This document shows positions 25,684 to 34,646 of a DNA stretch of 53,507 nucleotides, piece by piece. The DNA lies in NCBI GenBank assembly GCA_019459055.1, contig JAIBEI010000006.1:1-53507 (forward strand), given 5' to 3'. The first letter of the stretch is position 1; every line of letters starts with the position of its first letter. This DNA comes from Thiobacillus sp. Its GTDB lineage: Bacteria > Pseudomonadota > Gammaproteobacteria > Burkholderiales > Thiobacillaceae. The notes beneath the pieces were generated by a model that did not search any database, was not told the origin of the DNA, and worked only from the letters and a program-made list of their open reading frames with translations. The translations under genes were made by a program, and so were the position numbers.

Positions 25684-27848
25684 AAAAAGGACCGCTTATC
25701 GGCTTCGGCATCATGGGGCTGATCCTGCTGGCCATCGCCCTGTTCACGCCCTGGAGCACCCTCAACACCGGCCACATCGGCATCATCATGCTGTGCCTGA
25801 TCGTGGTGGCGATGATGATGGGCTTTCCCAGCGCCTTCACCTTGATGGGCATGGGCGTGCTGTTTTCCTGGATCGCCTACCGCTCGGTCGATCCCGGCAT
25901 CGCCGTGCAGCAGACCCTCGACCTGGCCGTGCAGCGTGCATACGGCGTGATGACCAGCGACGTGCTGATCGCGGTGCCGCTGTTCCTGTTCATGGGCTAT
26001 CTGGTGGAGCGCGCGAACCTGATCAAGAAGCTGTTCCACGCCATCCACATCGCCACCGCGCGCATTCCCGGCTCGCTCGCCGTGGCCACCCTGGTGACCT
26101 GTGCCATCTTCGCCACCGCCACCGGCATCGTCGGCGCGGTGGTCACGCTGATGGGCCTGTTGGCGCTGCCGGCCATGCTGCGCGCGGGCTACGACACCAA
26201 GCTTTCCGCCGGCGTCATCGCAGCGGGCGGCACCCTCGGCATCCTGATTCCGCCGTCGATCCTGCTCATCGTCTATGGCGCGACAGCCGGCGTGTCGGTG
26301 GTGCAGCTTTACGCGGGCGCCCTCTTCCCCGGACTGTTGCTGGCGGGGCTTTATGCCGTGTATGTCATCGTGGTGGCCTGGTTCAAGCCGGAGTGGGCGC
26401 CCCCACTGAGCAAGAAGGACCGCACCGTGCCGCTGCCGCCGCACATGACGCAGATGTCGGCAAGATACGGCACGCGCGCCGTGCCCGCACTGCTGCGGAC
26501 GCTGTTCGGGCAGCGCGACGCTACGATCTCGCGCGCTGCCGCCGGCCGGGACCTGCTGATGGTCGGCCTGCCGGCGCTGGTTTTCGTGCTCATCATGGGG
26601 CTGACCTGGAATACGCTGACCAAGCCGACCGAGGTCTTCGACACGTCCGGCCTGGTGGAAATGGGGATGTCCGCCGAAGCCTTCAGCAGCGAAGCCGACA
26701 CCGAAACAACGGCCCCCGGCATCAGCGAACCGCCCGCCGAGGAAGAGATTGCGCCGGGGATCGAAGAGCCTCCCGCCCTCGAGGAACCGCCGGCGCTGGA
26801 AGAGCCGCCAACGCTGGAAGAACCCGCAGCGCTGGAAGAACCGACGGCGCTGGCCGAGCCCGAGACCAAAGACGCAGCAGCCGACAGTTCCAGTGAACGC
26901 GAGCCCGCCCCAGCCGCATTCTGGAAGACCGTCGGCATCGGCGCTGTCGTGCTGGGGATCGGCTATCTGCTGCTCACTTTCCCGCGGCTGGAAGTGTTCC
27001 ACATGCTGCTCACTTCCTTCTTTCCGCTCGCCGTGATGATTCTGGGTGTACTGGGCTCCATCGTGTTCGGCCTCGCCACCCCGTCCGAAGCGGCGGCCGT
27101 GGGCGCGCTGGGCGGCTTCGTCCTGGCGGCGTTCTATATGGGCAATGAAAAACCACGGGCGCAGCGCAGGCGCTGGTGGCCGAGCTGGATCGTCTTGTGG
27201 GGGATATTCCTTGCCTCGATCGTCTGGTTCGTCCTGTATCGAACAGGCATGATCGCCACCCCCCTGCCGCCGCTGCTGGGCCAGGCTTCCATGCTGGCAT
27301 TCCTCGCCTGGGCGATGCTTGCCAGCTGGCAGGTGAAGCTCATCCCCATGCTGAGGGAGTCGGTGTACCTCACCGCCAAGACCTCCGCCATGGTGTGCTG
27401 GCTTTTCGTCGGCGCCAGCATCTACTCGGCGGCGTTTTCCCTGCTCGGGGGACAGCACGTGGTCGAACAATGGGTGCTGTCGCTCAACATGACGCCGCTG
27501 GAATTCCTGCTGCTCACCCAGCTCATCATTTTCCTTCTCGGCTGGCCGCTGGAATGGACGGAGATCATCGTCATTTTCATGCCGATCTTCATTCCACTGC
27601 TGGCGCACTTCAACATCGACCCGCTGTTCTTCGGCCTGCTGGTGGCGCTCAACCTGCAGATGTCCTTCCTGTCGCCGCCGATGGCGCCGGCGGCGTTCTA
27701 CCTCAAGGGCATCGCGCCGCCCAACGTGTCGCTGGGGCAGATCTTCATGGGCTCGATGCCCTTCCTGGGACTGGTGATCCTGGCCATGTTGATGCTGTAC
27801 ATCTGGCCGCAGATCGGCCTGTGGCTGCCGGGCGTGCTCTACAAATAA
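25680..27848 (+). CDS. dctM: TRAP transporter large permease DctM with acidic proline-rich insert
   Basis: The permease subunit that moves the solute with sodium or proton coupling. At 722 residues it is much longer than the usual 430-450. Residues 1-320 and 410-722 contain the expected hydrophobic helices, including GTLGILIPPSILLIVYGA and LATPSEAAAVGALGGFVLAA. Between about residues 320 and 410 there is a hydrophilic insert with repeats of the type EEPPALEEPPALEEPPTLEE, followed by one extra hydrophobic segment. The reading frame is open throughout, so this is an expanded loop rather than an error. It may tune or crowd the cytoplasmic or periplasmic face. Confidence 0.9.
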   Translation: MKKGPLIGFGIMGLILLAIALFTPWSTLNTGHIGIIMLCLIVVAMMMGFPSAFTLMGMGVLFSWIAYRSVDPGIAVQQTLDLAVQRAYGVMTSDVLIAVPLFLFMGYLVERANLIKKLFHAIHIATARIPGSLAVATLVTCAIFATATGIVGAVVTLMGLLALPAMLRAGYDTKLSAGVIAAGGTLGILIPPSILLIVYGATAGVSVVQLYAGALFPGLLLAGLYAVYVIVVAWFKPEWAPPLSKKDRTVPLPPHMTQMSARYGTRAVPALLRTLFGQRDATISRAAAGRDLLMVGLPALVFVLIMGLTWNTLTKPTEVFDTSGLVEMGMSAEAFSSEADTETTAPGISEPPAEEEIAPGIEEPPALEEPPALEEPPTLEEPAALEEPTALAEPETKDAAADSSSEREPAPAAFWKTVGIGAVVLGIGYLLLTFPRLEVFHMLLTSFFPLAVMILGVLGSIVFGLATPSEAAAVGALGGFVLAAFYMGNEKPRAQRRRWWPSWIVLWGIFLASIVWFVLYRTGMIATPLPPLLGQASMLAFLAWAMLASWQVKLIPMLRESVYLTAKTSAMVCWLFVGASIYSAAFSLLGGQHVVEQWVLSLNMTPLEFLLLTQLIIFLLGWPLEWTEIIVIFMPIFIPLLAHFNIDPLFFGLLVALNLQMSFLSPPMAPAAFYLKGIAPPNVSLGQIFMGSMPFLGLVILAMLMLYIWPQIGLWLPGVLYK

Positions 27849-27892
27849 GTGGCGATGAAACCGATTGAACGACAGCGAACGGAGGAGAAGCG

Positions 27893-28774
27893 ATGAACAT
27901 TGCATTCATCGGCATGGGCATCATGGGCAAGCCCATGGCCATCAATCTGCAGAAGGCCGGCCACACGGTATTCGTGCACGGCCGCCGGCCGGAAACCATG
28001 ACCCCGCCTTTGGAAGCGGGCTGTGCCGGATGCGCGTCGATCGCGGAAGCGGCGGCGCAGGCCGACATCATCATCGTCATGGTGTCCGACACACCGGATG
28101 TCGAGCAGGTCCTGTTCGACGATAACGGCGTGATTCATGGCGCCCGTCCCGGCTCGGTGGTGGTCGACATGAGCACCATCTCGCCCACGGCCACGCGCCA
28201 CATGGCCGACAAGCTGCGCGCGCGCGGCATCGAGATGCTCGATGCGCCGGTGTCCGGCGGCGAGGTCGGCGCCATCAACGCCACGCTGTCGATCATGGTG
28301 GGCGGCAAGCCGGAAGTGTTCGAGCGCGTGAAGCCGGTGCTCGAAGCGATGGGCAAGAACATCGTGCTGGTCGGCGGCAACGGCGCCGGCCAGGTCGCCA
28401 AGGCCTGCAACCAGATCGTGGTCGCGGTCACCATCGAGGGCGTCGCCGAGGCGCTCACCTTCGCCCGCAAGAATGGCGTCGACCCGGCCAAGGTGCGCGA
28501 TGCGCTGATGGGCGGCTTCGCCGGCAGCCGCATCCTCGAAGTCCACGGCAAGCGCATGCTCGACAACGACTACACGCCCGGCTTCAAGACCAAGCTGCAC
28601 CAGAAGGACATCAACATCGTGATGCAGACCGCCAAGGAGCTCGGGCTGTCGCTGCCGGGCGCGGCGCTGGTGATGCAGCATCTCAATGCGCTGATGGGCA
28701 CCGGCGACGCGGAACTGGATTCGGCCGCGGTGATGAAGATCATCGAGCGCGAATCCGGCATGGAGCGGCCATGA
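27893..28774 (+). CDS. glxR: 2-hydroxy-3-oxopropionate (tartronate semialdehyde) reductase
   Basis: A 293-residue NAD(P)H-dependent reductase that converts tartronate semialdehyde to D-glycerate. The Rossmann fold opens with FIGMGIMGKPMAINLQKAG; the substrate signature MLDAPVSGGEVGA and the catalytic lysine in GQVAKACNQ (about residue 170) follow. GGAG precedes the ATG. It lies 44 bases after dctM and overlaps hprA by four bases. 3-hydroxyisobutyrate dehydrogenase is the close alternative, but the MGIMG start and neighbouring glyoxylate genes favour GlxR/GarR. Confidence 0.9.
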   Translation: MNIAFIGMGIMGKPMAINLQKAGHTVFVHGRRPETMTPPLEAGCAGCASIAEAAAQADIIIVMVSDTPDVEQVLFDDNGVIHGARPGSVVVDMSTISPTATRHMADKLRARGIEMLDAPVSGGEVGAINATLSIMVGGKPEVFERVKPVLEAMGKNIVLVGGNGAGQVAKACNQIVVAVTIEGVAEALTFARKNGVDPAKVRDALMGGFAGSRILEVHGKRMLDNDYTPGFKTKLHQKDINIVMQTAKELGLSLPGAALVMQHLNALMGTGDAELDSAAVMKIIERESGMERP

Positions 28775-29721
28775 AGCGGCGCGTCGTCTTCCTCGACCGC
28801 AAAAGCCTGATCGCCGACATGCGCGCGCCGTCGTTCGCGCATGACTGGATCGACCACGACCAGACCGTGCCGGCGGAGGTCGTCGCGCGCATCCAGGGCG
28901 CCGACATCGTCATCGTCAACAAGGTCAAGCTTTCCGCCGAAACCCTGGCGCAGGCACCCAGCGTGAAAATGATCGCGGTGTCGGCCACCGGCACCGACAA
29001 CGTCGACCTCGCGTATTGCCGCGCGCACGGCATCGTCGTCTCCAACATCCGCGGCTACGCCGTGCACACCGTTCCCGAGCACGCCTTCATGATGATGCTG
29101 GCGCTGCGCCGCAATCTGCTGGGCTGGCGCGAGGACGTGCGCGCAGGGCTGTGGGAGAAAGCCGACCAGTTCTGCCTGTTCACCCGCCCCATCAACGATT
29201 TGTACGGCAGCACGCTGGGGATCGTCGGCCACGGCTCGCTCGGCAACGGCATGAAGAAGCTCGCCGAGGCCTTCGGCATGCAAGTGCTGATCGCCGAGCG
29301 CAAGGGCGCTGCAGAGACGCGCGAGGGCCACACGCCCTTCGACAGCGTGCTCGCCGAGGCCGACGTGATCTCGCTGCACACGCCGCTGACTGCCGAGACC
29401 CGGCACATGATCGGCGCGCGCGAGTTCCGGCTGATGAAACCGGGCGCGATCCTCATCAACGCCGCGCGCGGCAATCTGGTGGACGAGGCGGCGCTGGTGG
29501 CGGCGCTGAAATCGGGGCGCATCGCCGGCGCCGGCTTCGATGTGCTGTCCGTCGAGCCGCCGCGCGAAGGCAACCCGCTGCTCGACCTCGATCTGCCGAA
29601 CTTCATCCTCACGCCGCACGTCGCCTGGGGCAGCCGCGAGGCGATGCAGACCCTGGCGGATCAACTGGTGGACAACATCGACGCCTTCGTTGCCGGCAAG
29701 CCCAGCAACGTCGTCTCTTGA
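28771..29721 (+). CDS. hprA: Hydroxypyruvate/glyoxylate reductase (D-2-hydroxyacid dehydrogenase)
   Basis: A 316-residue NAD(P)H-dependent dehydrogenase. The nucleotide-binding fold has [14 protein letters not shown]; the catalytic triad is Arg in [13 protein letters not shown], Glu in [12 protein letters not shown] and His in LTPHVAWGS. It reduces hydroxypyruvate to D-glycerate and glyoxylate to glycolate. It begins inside the glxR stop (ATGA) and precedes malate synthase by 19 bases. Together with glxR it supplies glycerate from C2/C3 oxo-acids. The substrate preference between hydroxypyruvate and glyoxylate cannot be read from sequence. Confidence 0.9.
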   Translation: MKRRVVFLDRKSLIADMRAPSFAHDWIDHDQTVPAEVVARIQGADIVIVNKVKLSAETLAQAPSVKMIAVSATGTDNVDLAYCRAHGIVVSNIRGYAVHTVPEHAFMMMLALRRNLLGWREDVRAGLWEKADQFCLFTRPINDLYGSTLGIVGHGSLGNGMKKLAEAFGMQVLIAERKGAAETREGHTPFDSVLAEADVISLHTPLTAETRHMIGAREFRLMKPGAILINAARGNLVDEAALVAALKSGRIAGAGFDVLSVEPPREGNPLLDLDLPNFILTPHVAWGSREAMQTLADQLVDNIDAFVAGKPSNVVS

Positions 29722-29740
29722 GCATGAGCGAGGCTGTGAA

Positions 29741-31915
29741 ATGAGCGCACGCATCACGGTAGCCGGACTGCAGATTGCAAAGCCCCTGTTCGATCTGGTG
29801 CACGACGAGATCGCACCGGGCACCGGCATCCGCAGCGACAAACTGTGGCAGGGCTTCGCCGATATGCTGCGCGAGCTGACCCCGCGCAACCGCGCCCTGC
29901 TGACGCGCCGCGACGAACTGCAGGCACGCATCGACGCCTGGCACCTGCAACGCAAGGGCCAGCCGCACGATGCCGCGGCCTACAAGCAGCACCTGGTCGA
30001 GATCGGCTACCTGCTGCCGGAGGGCGAGGGCTTCGTCATCGGCACCGAAAATGTCGACGCCGAGATCGCCCGCATCGCCGGCCCGCAGCTGGTGGTGCCG
30101 GTGAACAACGCCCGCTACGCGCTGAATGCCGCCAACGCGCGCTGGGGCAGTTTGTTCGACGCCCTCTACGGCACCGACGTCATCCCCGGCGAAGGCGGCG
30201 CCGAGAAGAAAGTCGCTTTCAATCCGCTGCGCGGCGCCCGCGTCATCGAATACGCCAAGGCCTTTCTCGACGAGGCCGCGCCCCTGCTGGAGGGCAGCTA
30301 CATCGACGCCATCGCCTACTCGGTCAAGGCGGGGCAGCTCGCGGTGACGCTGTCGAGCGGGGCGCATACCGGCCTGCGCGACCCCGGGCAATTCAGGGGC
30401 TATCAGGAAAAAGCCGGCGCGATCGCCTCACTACTGCTGGTGCACCACGGGCTGCACATCGAGATCCGCTTCGACACCGACCATCCCATCCACGAGTTGC
30501 ATCCCACCGGCATCCGCGACATCCATCTGGAGGCCGCGCTCACCACCATCATGGACTGCGAGGATTCGGTGGCTGCGGTGGATGCCGGGGACAAGGTCAA
30601 GGTCTATCGCAACTGGCTGGGCCTGATGAAGGGCGAGCTCAGCAGCAGTTTCGACAAGGGCGGCAAGACCCTGACCCGCAGCCTCAACCCGGACCGCCGC
30701 TACCTCTCGCCCGAAGGCCGCCATTTCGAGATCCCCGCCCGCAGCCTGATGCTGGTGCGCAACGTCGGCCACCTGATGACCACCGACGCGGTGCTGGACG
30801 AACACGGCGACGAGGTGTTCGAGGGCCTGCTCGACGGTTTCGTCACCAGCGCCTGCGCGCTGCACGACCTCAAGCGCAGCAGCGGGCTACGCAACAGCCG
30901 CACGGGCAGCGTCTACATCGTCAAGCCCAAGCAGCACGGCCCCGACGAAGTGGCCTTCACCGTGGACCTGTTCGCCCGCATCGAGGACGTGCTGGAACTG
31001 CCGCGCAATACGCTCAAGATCGGCATCATGGACGAGGAGCGCCGCACCACGCTCAACCTCAAGGCCTGCATCCGCGCGGCACGCGAGCGGCTGATCTTCA
31101 TCAACACCGGTTTCCTCGACCGCACCGGCGACGAGATCCACACCTCGATGGAGGCCGGCCCGGTGCTGCGCAAGGACGAGATGAGATCTGCCGCCTGGCT
31201 CCGTGCCTACGAGGACTGGAACGTCGACATCGGGCTGGCCTGCGGCCTGTCGGGCCGGGCGCAGATCGGCAAGGGCATGTGGACCATGCCCGACCGCATG
31301 GCCGCCATGATGGCGAGCAAGCAGGCACACCCCGAATCCGGCGCCAACTGCGCCTGGGTGCCCTCGCCCACCGCCGCCACGCTGCACGCCATCCATTACC
31401 ACCGCGTCGACGTGTTCGCGCGCCAGCAGGCCCTGCGCGAGCGGCCGCGCGCCACCCTCGACGACCTGCTGGCGATTCCTGTGGTGGCCAAGCCGGCCTG
31501 GTCGGCCGAGGACATCCGGAACGAGCTCGACAACAACATCCAGGGCCTGCTCGGCTACGTCGTGCGCTGGATCGACCAGGGCATGGGCGCCTCCAAGGTA
31601 CCGAACCTCGACCACGTCGGCCTGATGGAAGACCGCGCCACCCTGCGCATCGCCAGCCAGCACATCGCCAACTGGCTGCACCATGGCGTGGTCAGCGAAA
31701 CCCAGGTGATGGAAGCGCTCAGACGCATGGCGCAACTGGTGGACCAGCAGAATGCGGGCGACCGCAACTACATCAACATGGCGCCGCATTACATCAGCTT
31801 GGCCTTCCAGGCGGCGCAGGACCTGATCTTCCACGGCCGGCGCGCGCCCAACGGCTACACCGAGCCAACTCTGCATCGGCGGCGCCGCGAGTTCAAGGCC
31901 GCACTGCGCGGCTAG
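29741..31915 (+). CDS. glcB: Malate synthase G
   Basis: A 724-residue enzyme, the usual length for the G isoform, that condenses glyoxylate with acetyl-CoA to give malate. Recognisable parts are [18 protein letters not shown], the GTKL-like [11 protein letters not shown] segment, [27 protein letters not shown], the long [20 protein letters not shown] region with catalytic Asp/Arg neighbours, and the [18 protein letters not shown] segment. The start ATG follows a weak GAGG; longer upstream frames run into hprA. It completes the transport-glyoxylate operon. Confidence 0.96.
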   Translation: MSARITVAGLQIAKPLFDLVHDEIAPGTGIRSDKLWQGFADMLRELTPRNRALLTRRDELQARIDAWHLQRKGQPHDAAAYKQHLVEIGYLLPEGEGFVIGTENVDAEIARIAGPQLVVPVNNARYALNAANARWGSLFDALYGTDVIPGEGGAEKKVAFNPLRGARVIEYAKAFLDEAAPLLEGSYIDAIAYSVKAGQLAVTLSSGAHTGLRDPGQFRGYQEKAGAIASLLLVHHGLHIEIRFDTDHPIHELHPTGIRDIHLEAALTTIMDCEDSVAAVDAGDKVKVYRNWLGLMKGELSSSFDKGGKTLTRSLNPDRRYLSPEGRHFEIPARSLMLVRNVGHLMTTDAVLDEHGDEVFEGLLDGFVTSACALHDLKRSSGLRNSRTGSVYIVKPKQHGPDEVAFTVDLFARIEDVLELPRNTLKIGIMDEERRTTLNLKACIRAARERLIFINTGFLDRTGDEIHTSMEAGPVLRKDEMRSAAWLRAYEDWNVDIGLACGLSGRAQIGKGMWTMPDRMAAMMASKQAHPESGANCAWVPSPTAATLHAIHYHRVDVFARQQALRERPRATLDDLLAIPVVAKPAWSAEDIRNELDNNIQGLLGYVVRWIDQGMGASKVPNLDHVGLMEDRATLRIASQHIANWLHHGVVSETQVMEALRRMAQLVDQQNAGDRNYINMAPHYISLAFQAAQDLIFHGRRAPNGYTEPTLHRRRREFKAALRG

Positions 31916-31925
31916 TAAAGCCGCG

Positions 31926-31952
31926 GCCGGGCGGCCAGCCACGCTGCCCGGC
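31926..31952. terminator. Hairpin between convergent glcB and RES toxin genes
   Basis: GCCGGGC and GCCCGGC pair across a 13-base loop directly after the glcB stop. There is no T tract on either strand, so termination strength is uncertain. Confidence 0.35.
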
Positions 31953-31997
31953 AGAACTCGCGCGGCAATCCAGCTGCACGTCCGTCGCTTCTTGCCG

Positions 31998-32678
31998 TCA
32001 CAGCAGCTGAGAGACCTCGAACACGGCATCGATGGACCGGCCGTTCCAGTTGTATTCCAGATAGGCGGCGTGCAGGCAGTTTTTCAATAAGGCCGTGCTG
32101 AAGGCAGCCAGGCATTCGCCGGAGGGGTGGCGCACCGAGGGATAAAGAATGCCGCGTACGCCATCAGACCTGAGTTTTCGCCCGATGCCCTGGGCATGGC
32201 CGTAGTCGTCCGGATCGACGATGCGCGGCTCGGCATGGCTTGCCTCACGCAAATCGGCCACCTCGCCCTTCGCTTTCACTTTGTAAAGCCGCATCTGCAA
32301 TCGCATGGGCGGCTCGTGGGTGGCCGCCATGAAAAGGGCCGCGTGATACCGGGTTTCGGCGATCGCGGTGTCCTGCTTGCGTGCGCAATAGAACACGCCA
32401 TAAGTGCCGTCACTGAAGCGGCTGCCCTGCGCGTTCAGATGGGTGAAAGCGGCCATGATGCAGGTGCTGCCGGGGCCGAACAGCCGCTCTTCGGGAGGAA
32501 CCAGATTGATCTCGCCGACTTCGTCGCGGATGCGGTCGTTGGTCATGGCCTCCAGCGCATAGAGGGCGTCAAAATCCTCCGGGCTGGCAACGCGCTCGAA
32601 CAGGCCGATGGAAGGAAAGCGACTGGGGATGACCCGGTAGGCCGGGTTCCAGTTCAGCCGCGTGGAGGGGTAGCTCAA
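31998..32678 (-). CDS. RES-domain toxin (NAD+-targeting family)
   Basis: A 226-residue toxin of the RES family, named for conserved Arg, Glu and Ser. Arg is in PAYRVIPSR near residue 15-20, Glu108 in DTAIAETRYH, and Ser186 in RHPSGECLA; GTYGVFYCA is a family hallmark. Characterised members (ParT, MbcT) deplete or transfer from NAD+. The start is TTG overlapping the antitoxin stop as TTGA. A partial copy lies at 22892-23440. The gene is convergent with glcB. The identity of the family is firm; activity is inferred. Confidence 0.9.
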   Translation of the reverse strand: MSYPSTRLNWNPAYRVIPSRFPSIGLFERVASPEDFDALYALEAMTNDRIRDEVGEINLVPPEERLFGPGSTCIMAAFTHLNAQGSRFSDGTYGVFYCARKQDTAIAETRYHAALFMAATHEPPMRLQMRLYKVKAKGEVADLREASHAEPRIVDPDDYGHAQGIGRKLRSDGVRGILYPSVRHPSGECLAAFSTALLKNCLHAAYLEYNWNGRSIDAVFEVSQLL

Positions 32679-33091
32679 GCCCAGCCACCGCGCCGGGCGT
32701 CCAGATACTGGCGGACGGCCAGCAGGTCGGAGACGTTGCCGCCAAGCATGCGCTCGAGCGCGCTCTTGCCGCCGAACAGGGTGGCGGCATTGGGCTTTTT
32801 CACCCAGGCATCGGCCGATGCCGTTGCAGGCAGCAGGACCTGCAGCGCCTTGTAGATGCCCAGGAGGTAAGACAGGCGCTCGAGGGTATCGCGCTTAAGG
32901 TCGGCGCTTTCGGGGGCGGATTTCCACTTGAAGAAAGTCGACCGGCCCGGTGTGCCCAGCAGCACCATCTGCTCGTCGGTGTTGAGCCCCCAGTCGCGCG
33001 CGATGTTGAAGAACGCGCGCAGGCCGGCGGCGGAAATCTCGCGGCTGCTGGGCTTGCTCTGGGCCTTCACGGCTTGTGCTGTGTTTTGCAT
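32675..33091 (-). CDS. Xre/MbcA/ParS-type antitoxin for the RES toxin
   Basis: A 138-residue antitoxin. A helix-turn-helix region (residues about 20-60: AFFNIARDWGLNTDEQMVLL then GRSTFFKWK) is followed by the MbcA/ParS/Xre toxin-binding domain (LLGIYKALQVLLP, WVKKPNAATLFGGKSALERM, LLAVRQYLDARRGGW). It is transcribed first, overlaps the toxin by four bases, and has GGGAG before its ATG. It should neutralise the toxin and, with it, repress the promoter through the palindrome at 33127-33162. Confidence 0.92.
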   Translation of the reverse strand: MQNTAQAVKAQSKPSSREISAAGLRAFFNIARDWGLNTDEQMVLLGTPGRSTFFKWKSAPESADLKRDTLERLSYLLGIYKALQVLLPATASADAWVKKPNAATLFGGKSALERMLGGNVSDLLAVRQYLDARRGGWA

Positions 33092-33126
33092 CTCACGCTC
33101 CCGCCAGTATCTAAACGTACTGACTG

Positions 33127-33162
33127 CTGCAAATTAGTCCATTTCGGGACTTTTTGCAACAG
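33127..33162. promoter_or_regulatory. Operator-like palindrome upstream of the RES/Xre operon
   Basis: CTGCAAATTAGTCC and GGACTTTTTGCAACAG form an imperfect inverted repeat around ATTTCG, 36 bases before the antitoxin start. This is where a type II antitoxin normally binds to autoregulate. Confidence 0.5.
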
Positions 33163-33238
33163 GGGGTGATCTGCAGTACCGACACGCGCTGAAAGCGAAC
33201 AAGCTGTGCATCCAGCGCAGTGCGAACTGCGCCGTGCC

Positions 33239-34069
33239 TCAACGCGTTGATGCGCTTCCTTTTCTTCCGACAGCGATGATCACTCCAGTATCCAGCCAGC
33301 TTTCGCCTTGGCGGCACAGTGCACGTACCGTGTGCAGATGCTGCGCCTTGAATGCCTCACGCTCGCTTTCACTCAACTGGTTAAGCAGCCCCCTGAAACC
33401 GGCGTTCCAGACAACATTCCACCATTGTTGGTCGGATTGAAGCGCGTAGCCCAGCGGTTCATGATGAAAAACAAGATCGGTAATGCCCGCAGCACGGTAA
33501 ATCTTTTCGATCACCGCGACATTCGCTAAACGCTTCCAGGACAAGGGCGGGGCTTGTTTCCCGAACGCCTCATAAAGGGACAAGAAGGCCGGGGCAAAGG
33601 GTGAAAAAGCGGTTTCGGTGAAACTGCTGATGGCAATGTTCCCACCGGGCTTCACCGTGCGCGCGAGACGACGCATTGCGCCTTCCATGTCCTCCATGAA
33701 AAACAGGCCGAAACTGCAGGTGACGATATCGAAATGATCCGCTGGGAAATCGAGGTCATCCGCATCCATTTGGCGGAAGGTGGCGTTGTGCAGTCGCTGA
33801 GCCTGCGCCTTTGCCCGAGCCTGGCGCAACATGCCGTCGGACAGGTCGACCCCGACGACGGAGCCGGCTGATAAATGCCTTGCCGCTTCGAGCGCCATCA
33901 CGCCGGTACCGGTGGCAACATCCAGCCAGCGAGCGTTCGGTTCGGGCGACAGATGCTTGCACATTCGTTGCGCGGTTTGCCGGAAGAATGGCAGCGAAGG
34001 ATGATCGTAGCCCTCTGCCACGGTATCAAACGCCGTCTGAATCATCTGCTTGCGTTGTTGTGCGTCCAT
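33239..34069 (-). CDS. SAM-dependent class I methyltransferase, UbiE-like
   Basis: A 276-residue methyltransferase. Motif I is WLDVATGTGVMALEAA, followed by the acidic strand-end VVGVDLSDGM, the MDADDLDFPADHFD segment and LARTVKPGGNIAISSF. The fold and motif order resemble UbiE/COQ5 and methyltransferase domain 11/25 proteins. The substrate is unknown. It follows the DUF4395 protein by 11 bases and is divergent from a LysR regulator, so the pair may be regulated by it. Confidence 0.85.
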   Translation of the reverse strand: MDAQQRKQMIQTAFDTVAEGYDHPSLPFFRQTAQRMCKHLSPEPNARWLDVATGTGVMALEAARHLSAGSVVGVDLSDGMLRQARAKAQAQRLHNATFRQMDADDLDFPADHFDIVTCSFGLFFMEDMEGAMRRLARTVKPGGNIAISSFTETAFSPFAPAFLSLYEAFGKQAPPLSWKRLANVAVIEKIYRAAGITDLVFHHEPLGYALQSDQQWWNVVWNAGFRGLLNQLSESEREAFKAQHLHTVRALCRQGESWLDTGVIIAVGRKGSASTR

Positions 34070-34080
34070 ACGCCCCCCAA

Positions 34081-34557
34081 TTATTTTCCCGGCCGTTGTC
34101 CTCGCCGCGCGGCGCTGTCCGTCGGCGCATGGTTAAAGAAACCCTGGAGTCCCAGGCGATATAACTGGTAATACAAAAAGCAGCCGACACACCAGCCCAG
34201 ATAGGAGATCAGCGTCAGGCTGAACAGAACCCAGACGATGGCCCACCCCGCTTGGCGATAACCCATATCCAGCAGTACCAGGGCGAGCATGACCGTGATG
34301 GCGCCGATGAACTGGCCAAAGGCATGGGACTGAATATTATCCAGGCGATAGTCAGACCGCATCCAATCCAGTGGTTTGACAACATACCGGTAGATGAGAA
34401 CGAACGGGCTGAGCGGTCGGTACGCGGCCGTCACCAGAAAAACGCCTCCTAGCACGATGAGGTAGACGGGCTCCGCAAACACAACCGCCGCGACGGACAG
34501 CAGCATCGTGAAAATCTGGCCCAGCTTTATTTCTGCGTGATCGACCTGCGTAGCCAT
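34081..34557 (-). CDS. DUF4395-family inner membrane protein
   Basis: A 158-residue protein with about four hydrophobic segments and the DUF4395-like pattern: SPFVLIYRYVVKPL near residue 50, an HAFGQFIGAITVMLALVLL helix, and WCVGCFLYYQLYRLG near the end with the conserved Cys-x2-Cys. The ATG at 34557 has GGAG eight bases upstream; the longer frame is unlikely. It is the first gene of a pair with the methyltransferase. Function is unknown; the family often neighbours thiol, redox or heavy-metal genes, but nothing here proves that role. Confidence 0.78.
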   Translation of the reverse strand: MATQVDHAEIKLGQIFTMLLSVAAVVFAEPVYLIVLGGVFLVTAAYRPLSPFVLIYRYVVKPLDWMRSDYRLDNIQSHAFGQFIGAITVMLALVLLDMGYRQAGWAIVWVLFSLTLISYLGWCVGCFLYYQLYRLGLQGFFNHAPTDSAARRGQRPGK

Positions 34558-34618
34558 AATGTTCTCCTTTTCGATAGCGGAGCTGCATGCTAGCTTGTTC
34601 ATATAATTATCATCTACG

Positions 34619-34634
34619 GTGATTACTGAATCAC
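34619..34634. promoter_or_regulatory. Perfect palindrome in the LysR divergent promoter
   Basis: GTGATT ACTG AATCAC is a perfect 6-bp inverted repeat between DUF4395 and the LysR gene, 13 bases before the LysR ATG, within an AT-rich stretch. It is a good candidate regulator-binding site controlling both directions. Confidence 0.55.
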
Positions 34635-34646
34635 TTCAATTCATAA

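Noticed and set aside
25428-27905. 825-codon minus-strand frame opposite dctM
   Set aside because: It is the reverse shadow of the TRAP permease: no known motif, very high His/Arg/Gly content, and the plus-strand protein is clearly the real one.
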